A stretch of 11,680 nucleotides of DNA from Actinomycetota bacterium (GTDB taxonomy: Bacteria > Actinomycetota > UBA4738), in contig VAYJ01000009.1 in NCBI GenBank assembly GCA_005888465.1, positions 1-11,680 of the forward strand. Reading direction: 5' to 3'. The translations under genes were made by a program, and so were the position numbers. Below, piece by piece: positions 1-6,091 of the stretch (its first letter is position 1; every line of letters begins with the position of its first letter). Below the pieces are notes generated by a model, which saw only the letters and a program-made list of their open reading frames with translations, was not told the origin of the DNA and ran no database searches.

Positions 1-1107
1 GAGCTGGAAGGGCTCAAGAAGAACACGGCCGAGCGTGGCCGCGAGACCGAGACCGAGCGCGGCCAGGTGGCCAAGATGCGCCAGGACCTCGAGGCCTCGC
101 GGCGTAGCGAGCAGGCGGGGACGGCACGACAGCGCGAGCTCGAGAAGTCCGTGGGCGAGGGCGAGACGCGCCTGGCCACCAAGGACCGCGAGCTGGCCGA
201 TCTCCGTGCCCGCCTCGCGCGATCCGAGAAGGACCAGGGCACCCTCCGCGCCGAGCTGGGCCGCCTCTGGCAGCAGACGGCAGCAGCATCGCCGGGGACA
301 CGGGCCGTCACTGAGGGGAAACCGCCCCAGGTCGGCCTGCCCAAGCCCAAGGCCGGGGTAGGGTTCGGCACCTATCACGCGCTGGTGATCGGCAACAACA
401 GCTACCGCCATCTCCGCCAGCTCCGCACCGCGGTCAACGACGCGCGCGAGATCGCCCGCATCCTCGAGAGCAACTACGGCTTCCGCGTCACGCTCCTGCT
501 GGACGCCGACCGCTACCAGATGCTCTCCGCCCTGAACGGGCTCCGGGAGCGCCTGACCGACAAGGACAACCTCCTCATCTACTACGCGGGCCACGGCGAG
601 CTGGACGCGAAGAACCAGCGCGGCCACTGGCTGCCCGTTGACGCCGAGCCCGCCAGTACCGCGAACTGGATCTCCAACGTCGCGGTGACGGACATCCTGA
701 ACTCCATGTCCGTCCAGCAGCTTCTCGTGGTCGCCGACTCCTGCTACGCGGGCACGCTCACGCGCTCGTCCCTGGGCCGGCTCGAGGGGGGAGCGAGCGA
801 GGAGGAGCGCCTCAAGGTGATCCAGCTCATGGCGCACAAGCGCTCGCGCATGGTCATGACCTCGGGTGGTGTGGAGCCCGTGCTCGACTCGGCGGGCGGC
901 GCCCACTCTGCCTTTGCCCAGTCCTTCATCGAGCTGCTCCGGACCAATGTCGGCGTGCTGCCCGGCCAGGAGATGTTCGGCTTCCTCCAGGTCCGCGTGG
1001 CGGCGACGGCCCAGCGGTCCGACATCCAGCAGGTGCCCGAGTACGCGCCCATCAAGTTCGCCGGCCACGAGGCTGGCGACTTCTTCTTCGTCCGCGCCAG
1101 CAACTGA
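1..1107 (+). CDS. Caspase-like (peptidase C14) protein with N-terminal coiled coil, 5' partial
   Basis: The frame is open from base 1 to the TGA at 1105-1107 (368 residues in the window), so the true start lies upstream. The GTG at 67 sits inside the coiled coil and is unlikely to be the start. Residues 1 to about 90 are rich in Glu, Arg, Lys and Leu with a coiled-coil look. A Gly/Pro/Lys linker follows, then a caspase p20-like domain from about residue 123 (YHALVIGNNSY) to the end. The catalytic His is in YYAGHGE (codon 592-594) and the catalytic Cys in VADSCYAG (codon 742-744); both are present, so an active cysteine protease is plausible. The Asp just before the Ser-Cys is typical of bacterial orthocaspases, which as a family cut after basic residues. 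The target is unknown and the coiled coil may mediate oligomerisation or partner binding. Localisation cannot be judged because the N-terminus is missing. Confidence 0.9.
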   Translation, partial: ELEGLKKNTAERGRETETERGQVAKMRQDLEASRRSEQAGTARQRELEKSVGEGETRLATKDRELADLRARLARSEKDQGTLRAELGRLWQQTAAASPGTRAVTEGKPPQVGLPKPKAGVGFGTYHALVIGNNSYRHLRQLRTAVNDAREIARILESNYGFRVTLLLDADRYQMLSALNGLRERLTDKDNLLIYYAGHGELDAKNQRGHWLPVDAEPASTANWISNVAVTDILNSMSVQQLLVVADSCYAGTLTRSSLGRLEGGASEEERLKVIQLMAHKRSRMVMTSGGVEPVLDSAGGAHSAFAQSFIELLRTNVGVLPGQEMFGFLQVRVAATAQRSDIQQVPEYAPIKFAGHEAGDFFFVRASN

Positions 1108-1111
1108 TGCC

Positions 1112-1127
1112 GGCTGGGTGCCCAGCC
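1112..1127 (+). other. Short intergenic stem-loop after the caspase-like gene
   Basis: GGCTGG and CCAGCC form a perfect 6-bp stem around a 4-base loop, starting 5 bases after the caspase-like stop codon. No T-run follows, so it is not a canonical intrinsic terminator. It could act as an RNA-stabilising hairpin or part of a Rho-dependent end. Confidence 0.3.
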
Positions 1128-1192
1128 TGGGGGCCGGCGCCCCGTCTCACAATAGAGATTCAATTTCCGACGCGTTTGTGCTAAAAGCTGAC

Positions 1193-1200
1193 GGGGGAGG
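1193..1200 (+). promoter_or_regulatory. Ribosome binding site of the barrel gene
   Basis: A GGGGGAGG run lies 7 bases before the ATG at 1208. This fixes the start of the barrel gene well inside a frame that is open from 866. The 1148-1190 stretch just upstream is noticeably less GC-rich than its surroundings and may hold a promoter, but no clear -35/-10 pair is visible. Confidence 0.65.
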
Positions 1201-1207
1201 ATACAGC

Positions 1208-2461
1208 ATGAGGCAGAGCGCGCGGAGAGGGCCGGGCGGGAGGGTGTGGGCCGTTGTGGTCGGGCTGGCGGTGGTGGCCCTGGTCCTGACGGAGCCTCGC
1301 TCCGAGGCCCATGCCCAGAGGTTCAGCGACGCGATCCAGAAGGCCCTCGACAATTCGTGCGACGGGCTCGCTGGCCCCAAACGAGGGGGCCTCGACTCGC
1401 TCTGCCTCGCCTCGGGCCCCGCGGGGGCCACGACCTCAGCCGCCGGCGCCTCGATCGCCACGCAGACCGTGCGACAGCAGGGGGCGGATGAGCGGCGGAT
1501 CCGGCTCCGCCTGGAAGAGTTGCGACAGGCCGGCGCCGGGGGCGGCGTGCTCGGGGCCAGCGCCGACCCGGGCGCCCAGATGGGGAAGCTCGGCGTGTTT
1601 GTCAGCGCCGAGGGGGACTGGGTCCGGAAGGACGTAACGCGCTTCGAGCAGGGGTTCTCCTCCGACGCCGGGGGCGTGACCGTCGGGGCGGACTACCGCG
1701 TGCTGCCATCGGTCACCGCGGGACTCGCCTTCTCCTACTTGAACACCCACGGCGACTTCAACGGCAACAACGGCAACTTCACCACGGACGCCTACGGGGT
1801 CACCTTGTACGGCAGCGTCACCCCCCTGCCCAACCTGTTCGTGGACGGCACCGTAGGCTTCACCCGCCGCGACTACGATATCGTGCGCCGGGCGAACTTC
1901 TCGTCCCCGACCTTCGGAATCGGGGTCGATGGTTTCGTCAAGGGCGACACCACCGGGAACGAGTTCCGCACGAGCGTCCAGGCCGGCTACGACTTCATCT
2001 TTGGCGCCCTCACGGTGGGCCCGCGCGTCGGGATCAACTACAGCACCAACCACATCGACGCCTTCAACGAGCGCAACCTGAGCCCGCGACATTTGGACAC
2101 GGGGCTCCAGCTGGCCTACGACGACCAGCATCGCGAGTCGCTGACGAGCACCGTGGGCGCCTTCCTGTCCTACGCGTTCAGCACGTCCGTCGGCATCTTC
2201 GTGCCCCAGCTCACCGCGGAGTGGGTCCACGAGTTCTTCGACAACCAGCGGGTGATCTACTTCCGCTTCCGCGAGGACCTCGGCCAGACGAAGCTCCGCT
2301 TCCAGACCGACCCGCCCGACCGCAACTACGCCAACGTGGGCACGGGCGTGGTGCTGGTCCTCCCGAAGGGCATGCAGGTCTTTTTGGCCTTCCGCGCGCT
2401 GGTGGGCTACAGCGACCGCCAGGCCTACACGGCGAACGGCGGCTTCCGGATCGCCTTCTAG
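1208..2461 (+). CDS. Outer-membrane autotransporter-type beta-barrel protein with minimal passenger
   Basis: 417 residues. The N-terminus has a basic n-region, a hydrophobic core at about 13-28 and a likely signal peptidase I site after AHA (36/37). Residues 37-126 are a short Ala/Gly-rich segment with two cysteines (51 and 66) and a basic helix-like stretch (about 95-107). From about 127 to the end, alternating polar/hydrophobic strands with repeated aromatic residues, Asn/Gly-rich turns and a final Phe (GGFRIAF) match the autotransporter beta-domain family. Classical autotransporters carry several hundred passenger residues; here there are about 90, so it probably works as a plain outer-membrane barrel or exposes only a small peptide. 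The start is set by a strong ribosome binding site. It lies 100 bases downstream of the caspase-like gene on the same strand, so the two may be co-transcribed, though a hairpin and a low-GC patch separate them. Substrate and function are unknown. Confidence 0.88.
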   Translation: MRQSARRGPGGRVWAVVVGLAVVALVLTEPRSEAHAQRFSDAIQKALDNSCDGLAGPKRGGLDSLCLASGPAGATTSAAGASIATQTVRQQGADERRIRLRLEELRQAGAGGGVLGASADPGAQMGKLGVFVSAEGDWVRKDVTRFEQGFSSDAGGVTVGADYRVLPSVTAGLAFSYLNTHGDFNGNNGNFTTDAYGVTLYGSVTPLPNLFVDGTVGFTRRDYDIVRRANFSSPTFGIGVDGFVKGDTTGNEFRTSVQAGYDFIFGALTVGPRVGINYSTNHIDAFNERNLSPRHLDTGLQLAYDDQHRESLTSTVGAFLSYAFSTSVGIFVPQLTAEWVHEFFDNQRVIYFRFREDLGQTKLRFQTDPPDRNYANVGTGVVLVLPKGMQVFLAFRALVGYSDRQAYTANGGFRIAF

Positions 2462-3244
2462 CGAAGGGCCCCTGCGGCCCGCTCGACCTCCTCGAGCACG
2501 CGCGGCCACAGCTCCACCCAGCAGCACGTGTGGTCGTACTCAGGGATCACCCTGAGCGTTTCCGGCAGGATCTCCCCGCCCGCGACGATTCCGGGCGGCA
2601 CCACTCGGTCGCGGCCTCCCGCATAGTGGCGCTGGTAGATCCGCGCCGGTAGCGGCGGTCGCCGCGCGGGGCTGAGCGAGCCGGCTAGCCTCGACTGGCC
2701 GTGCAGCTCCGCCCAGCCCTCCACGTCGAGATTGGCCGCCACCGTGACCACGCCCGCCGTCTCGGGCATGCGCGCGGCAAGAAGCATCGCGAGGGTGCCT
2801 CCGCCGCTGTAGCCGAGCCAGACGATCTCCTTGTGGCCGGTCATCGTGAGCAGCCGCCGGCCCGCCGCGGCCAGGCTCGCCACGACGGCCTCGGAGTAGC
2901 GCGCGTCGGTCCAGAGGGCGGGCACGCAGGGCGGCGTCATCGCGAGGCCGTGGTAGCACGGCCGGCCGAGGCACGAGCGGCTCACGCGGTGTGGGGTCAG
3001 GGGCGGGCCGGCCGCGCTCCCATGGCGTGCCGTCGCCGTCGAGATAGATGTGGAGGACACGGCCTCCGTCCGGCCGCAGCCCCGCGGGGCGGTACACGAC
3101 GTGAGCGAAGCCCTCGCCCTCCACGCGCGCGGCGCCGAAGCCGAGCGCCGAGGCCCGCGCGGCGAAGCGCTCGCTCGGCCCCGCGCAGCCTCCGAGCAGG
3201 GCGATGACGAGCGAGAGCGTGAGGGCGACCGAGCCGGCCCGCAT
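2458..3244 (-). pseudogene. Alpha/beta-hydrolase-type lipoprotein, reading frame broken near 2970-2975
   Basis: Two overlapping minus-strand frames together make one protein. The upstream frame starts at ATG 3242-3244 and encodes a lipoprotein signal (lipobox LGGC, Cys20), then HVVYRPAG, a YLDGDGTPW motif and DPTPREPL. The downstream frame picks up at LGRPCYHGL and continues to the stop at 2458-2460. It holds the nucleophile elbow GYSGGG (Ser codon 2806-2808), a candidate catalytic Asp in GGRDRVV and a candidate His in EYDHTCC. The frame shifts by one base at about 2970-2975. From memory of relatives, roughly a dozen residues normally lie between the DPTPR and LGRPCYHG motifs, so this looks like a small deletion rather than a one-base slip; that is inference. 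As read, translation from the lipoprotein start runs out of frame and loses the whole catalytic part. The gene would encode an outer-membrane-anchored esterase-like enzyme of unknown substrate. A sequencing or assembly error is a real alternative. Confidence 0.8.
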
Positions 3245-3335
3245 GGTGACGCATCATAGGCCGGCCCGCGCAATTGGAACAAGGGCGGCCCGCCCGAAGG
3301 AGCTCATCTGCTTCGTATCGTGGCAGGTCGATTGC

Positions 3336-3363
3336 TTGACTCGCTCGGGGCGACAGCGATACA
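3336..3363 (+). promoter_or_regulatory. Candidate sigma-70-like promoter for the Cys-rich/membrane protein pair
   Basis: TTGACT (3336-3341, five of six matches to the -35 consensus) is followed after 16 bases by GATACA (3358-3363, a weak -10). This would place a transcript start near 3370, about 70 bases before the ATG at 3442. It lies in the gap shared with the divergent hydrolase gene. The -10 is poor, so confidence is low. Confidence 0.3.
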
Positions 3364-3428
3364 GTCGGCCCACAAGCAGATCAGCGATCGGACCTTCGCC
3401 ACGCCCTGAAGTGCTGGTGTCCCAAGGC

Positions 3429-3434
3429 GGGAGG
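3429..3434 (+). promoter_or_regulatory. Ribosome binding site of the Cys-rich exported protein
   Basis: GGGAGG lies 7 bases before the ATG at 3442, a near-ideal spacing that supports this start and the signal peptide it creates. Confidence 0.65.
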
Positions 3435-3441
3435 TGCTGCG

Positions 3442-4146
3442 ATGCGATTTGCACTCCGAGCCGTGCTCGTCATTCTCGCCTCGGCGCTTCCCATCAGCTT
3501 GGCTGCCATGTCGACCTGGGGGGGGCATCGTCTCGCCGCAGGCGACTCGCACCCGTGGACGCTTGCCTGTGCTCCCTTCTCCCTCGCCGCGGGCGTCGCG
3601 GCGGCGGCCGATCAGGGTGGGTGCTGCCACTTCGGCGGAGGTGTCTGCGGATGCCGGGGAGGTCGTGTCCAGTGCTGCAAGGGGAACCTCACGTCCTCGT
3701 GCCCGTGTGGTCCGCGAGCCACCCCGGCGGAAGGGCCGGAGCTCAGAGGCCCCGGCCGAGACGGCCCCCCGCTCCAGCTCCGCACGGCCGCCTTCACCAA
3801 CAAGACGACCGGTCCGCCTCTGTTCCGCATGACGGCGTCCAAGGCGGGAGAGCCCGTCTGGTTCTGGCTCGAGCTGGACTGTCCCGGTTCGTGCCTGAAG
3901 CAGCTGACGACCGTCGATCCAGATCTCAAGGTAAGCGTGTACTGGTACTTCGACCCGGGAAGTGGCCCGATTCTGCGCGACGACCTGAAGATGGATCAGG
4001 TCGTCGCGCAGGAGCCTCAGCCCCCGCGAGTGGCCATTCCCGTTGTCCTGCCCGCGGGGAACTGGATCGCCGAGGTGGGATATGGAGCCGATCGCGTTTG
4101 CCTGAAGGACGACACCTGCGCGTTCAGGCTCCGGGTGACGAAGTGA
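3442..4146 (+). CDS. Exported cysteine-rich protein of unknown function
   Basis: 234 residues, family not recognised. An N-terminal signal peptide is clear (basic start, hydrophobic 7-22, possible cleavage in the Ala-rich stretch near 22). There are 13 cysteines. Eight of them lie within residues 61-89 in the pattern CC-x6-CxC-x6-CC-x7-CxC, which reads as two copies of a CC-x6/7-CxC unit separated by six residues. A Pro/Gly-rich linker follows (about 92-112). Residues 115-234 then look like a compact beta-rich domain, with FRMTASKAGEPVWFWLEL, VSVYWYF and LPAGNWIAEVGYG as probable strands and two Cys pairs (147/151, 220/226). The layout suggests a periplasmic or surface protein with disulfides or a metal site in the first half and an immunoglobulin-like or DUF2914-like sandwich in the second; both are inference. 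The stop codon overlaps the start of the next gene, so the two are almost certainly co-expressed. Confidence 0.8.
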   Translation: MRFALRAVLVILASALPISLAAMSTWGGHRLAAGDSHPWTLACAPFSLAAGVAAAADQGGCCHFGGGVCGCRGGRVQCCKGNLTSSCPCGPRATPAEGPELRGPGRDGPPLQLRTAAFTNKTTGPPLFRMTASKAGEPVWFWLELDCPGSCLKQLTTVDPDLKVSVYWYFDPGSGPILRDDLKMDQVVAQEPQPPRVAIPVVLPAGNWIAEVGYGADRVCLKDDTCAFRLRVTK

Positions 4147-5261
4147 GAATAAGAATCGCCGCCGCCAAGCGCGGCACGCAGGGCGATGAGGGTGTGAAGT
4201 CCCTCGCCGAGCTCGTGACCGACGCGAGCGCGCTCCTCTATCATGCCGTGGTGAGCGGGCAGAACATCGGTGCCGAGCTCCGGGACCCGATCATCCGGCT
4301 CCGTGAGGCGGTGACGGCGGGTCAACCAGTCAGCGCTGAGGCCGAGAGCAAGTTTCTGAATGCCTACGCCCGGCTCGCGGTCCTGGTGGCTCCTGTCACG
4401 GCCGCGACGCTCCGGGCGACGAGCCGACACTACCAGAGTGACGCCTGGCTGGCGCGCGTCTTTCGGGTTCAGACGATGTCGGCGGCCCAGTTCGCCTCCT
4501 TCCTCTTCGGCTTCCTCGCCATCTGCCTGCTCGTGACCATCGGGATCGGCGAGGGAATCCGGACGTTCATCGCCGCTGTCATCTCGAGCCAGGAGGAAGT
4601 ACTCAAGGTGCGCGAGGAGATGCGGGCGGGGAAGCTGGCCCTGCAGGGACTGGATGAGCAGCTCAAGGCGCTGGACACCGAGCAGCCTCAGCCGAACCAG
4701 GCTCGGGGGATCGTCAAGGCTGGCCTGACCAAGCAACGCGAAGAGCTCGACTCGCGCCTCAGCCGTCTGAGAGAGCAGCAGCTCGGACTCGAGGAGAAGA
4801 TCGCCAAGGGTTACGACACCCTGGGCCGGATCACCCCGTTCGTCGACTGGGCGGAGTTGAGGAACGTGATCGTCCCCATCGCCAACATGATCGGCGGCTT
4901 CTTCCTGCCCCTCATGTACGGTGCGCTCGGCACGTGCGCGTACATCCTGCGCACCATTTACGCGCAGATGGTGCGCCGTAGCTACGATGCCCGGCGGGGC
5001 GGAGAGTTCATCGTCAGGATCTTTCTCGGCATGCTGAGCGGTATCACGCTCCAGTGGTTGCTGGTTCGCGACGGCTCCACCGTCCCCGGCGGCATCACCC
5101 CCGCCGTTCTCGCCTTTCTCGGCGGCTACAGCGTGGAGCTTCTGTTCACGGCCATCGACCGCCTCCTGTCGGCGGTCACGGGGTCGATGAAGACGGCGCC
5201 GGCGGAGAAGGGCTCGCCCGCGCCGGTCAACCCGGAGAACCCGGCTGCGGGCAGCGGATGA
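4143..5261 (+). CDS. Four-helix membrane protein with long coiled coil, unknown function
   Basis: 372 residues, no family recognised. The GTG at 4143 overlaps the preceding TGA as GTGA, which is typical of translational coupling. A second GTG at 4194 is possible but has a ribosome binding site too close to it. Layout: a soluble, mostly helical N-terminal domain (1-110); membrane segment 1 (about 116-136); a charged coiled coil (about 150-222); segments 2 (about 246-268), 3 (about 289-308) and 4 (about 319-339); and a Pro/Ala/Glu-rich tail. The RRSYDARRGGEF stretch between segments 2 and 3 is strongly basic and, by the positive-inside rule, probably cytoplasmic. With four segments the N- and C-termini fall on the same side and the coiled coil opposite the N-terminal domain, depending on orientation. 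No catalytic motif is visible. A sensor, scaffold or channel-like role is possible. Its exported Cys-rich partner upstream suggests the two contact each other at the membrane. Confidence 0.8.
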   Translation: MRIRIAAAKRGTQGDEGVKSLAELVTDASALLYHAVVSGQNIGAELRDPIIRLREAVTAGQPVSAEAESKFLNAYARLAVLVAPVTAATLRATSRHYQSDAWLARVFRVQTMSAAQFASFLFGFLAICLLVTIGIGEGIRTFIAAVISSQEEVLKVREEMRAGKLALQGLDEQLKALDTEQPQPNQARGIVKAGLTKQREELDSRLSRLREQQLGLEEKIAKGYDTLGRITPFVDWAELRNVIVPIANMIGGFFLPLMYGALGTCAYILRTIYAQMVRRSYDARRGGEFIVRIFLGMLSGITLQWLLVRDGSTVPGGITPAVLAFLGGYSVELLFTAIDRLLSAVTGSMKTAPAEKGSPAPVNPENPAAGSG

Positions 5262-5295
5262 CCGGCGGGCAGTGAAGGCCCCTCACGCCTGAAGG

Positions 5296-6003
5296 TCAGG
5301 GCCGAGCGGAGGGCGGAGCGAAGACCCGCTGGCATTCCGCTTTGGCTTTCGCGAGGTCGGCGCGAAAGCTGGGCGAGGAAAGCAGTCGCTGAGCAAAATA
5401 GTCCCCGAGTGTGAGAGCCGCCGAAACATCACTCGGGTAGTGGACACCCGCCATCAGGCGGCCCCACCCTATGAGCCAACCCCGGGCCAGCAGCTCCGAG
5501 CGCTTTTCTGGAAACAACTCCCCCAGGACGACGGCATAGATCCGTGCGCTAACGGCGATAGCGGCGGGATACGAGGATCCCGTGGGCAGAGCAATCGAAG
5601 GCTTGACCCTGGCATCGTCCTCGTAAGGCCGCGAGCGATTCCAGACCAGCTTGGACTCCTCGATGCGTTCGCCCGTATCGTTCCCCACGTCGCGAATCAG
5701 GGCAAACGTCAAGGGTAGATCTCGTGCCGTCAATTTTGGCCCGAGGACTTCCGCAAACGCGGTGACCATGCGGGTCGCCTCGGCTTGAATTCGAGCGACA
5801 TCCGCAGCCGTGCGACGGCTCTGCTCGCGAAGGACGATCTCGATCTCGCGCCTGGTCTCTTCCGAACCCTTGGCCGGTGGGTCGGCGAGGATCGCGCGAA
5901 AGTCATCTGCCTCGGGCGGCAGATACGCCGGCCCCGGGGCGGCCTCGAGCGGGAGCGGCATCAACAACGCAACGACAGTCCAGGCCAAGACAAGCTTCCT
6001 CAT
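5296..6003 (-). CDS. Exported PAP2-type (class A acid phosphatase-like) protein with altered motif 2
   Basis: 235 residues with a signal peptide (hydrophobic 4-18, likely cleavage near AA 21-22) and no other membrane segment, so it is probably periplasmic. The PAP2 phosphatase signature is partly intact. Motif C1 (K-x6-RP) is K118 to R125-P126. Motif C3 (R-x5-H-x3-D) is R182, H188, D192, with Gly181 where Ser is usual. Motif C2, normally PSGH, is replaced by P146-A-A-I149 within GSSYPAAIAV, so the general acid/base His of the family is missing while the nucleophile His is kept. Family members remove phosphate from small molecules or lipid pyrophosphates; this one may be weak, altered in specificity or inactive. 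The ATG at 6001-6003 has GGGAG about 10 bases upstream. It is the last gene of the minus-strand run and lies 34 bases from the convergent membrane-protein gene. Confidence 0.85.
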   Translation of the reverse strand: MRKLVLAWTVVALLMPLPLEAAPGPAYLPPEADDFRAILADPPAKGSEETRREIEIVLREQSRRTAADVARIQAEATRMVTAFAEVLGPKLTARDLPLTFALIRDVGNDTGERIEESKLVWNRSRPYEDDARVKPSIALPTGSSYPAAIAVSARIYAVVLGELFPEKRSELLARGWLIGWGRLMAGVHYPSDVSAALTLGDYFAQRLLSSPSFRADLAKAKAECQRVFAPPSARP

Positions 6004-6091
6004 CGCGTCACATCTCCCGAGCGTTGAAAGTCACGGCGCCACGGCACTCGAAGCTCACGTCGGGCCATGATCGCCCAGAGCAAAAGCTACA

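Noticed and set aside
866..1207. Upstream extension of the barrel gene frame into the caspase-like gene
   Set aside because: The segment is Ser/Arg/Pro-rich shadow sequence of the caspase-like gene. The ATG at 1208 has a strong ribosome binding site and begins a signal peptide.
1436..2527. Long minus-strand open frame (363 codons) opposite the barrel gene
   Set aside because: Its Val/Arg/Gly/Glu-rich composition is what the complement of a GC-rich coding region gives. The plus-strand frame has a signal peptide, barrel pattern and terminal Phe.
3254..3454. Small minus-strand open frame (66 codons) in the divergent gap
   Set aside because: No ribosome binding site, no recognisable motif, and it crosses the ribosome binding site and start of the Cys-rich gene.
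3204..4142. Upstream extension of the four-helix membrane protein frame
   Set aside because: It overlaps the Cys-rich exported protein in another frame and reads as Arg/Pro/Ser-rich shadow. The GTGA junction gives a natural start.
5262..5295. Possible bidirectional terminator between the convergent membrane-protein and PAP2-like genes
   Set aside because: Only short imperfect GGCCC/GGGCC complementarity is visible and there is no T-run on either strand.
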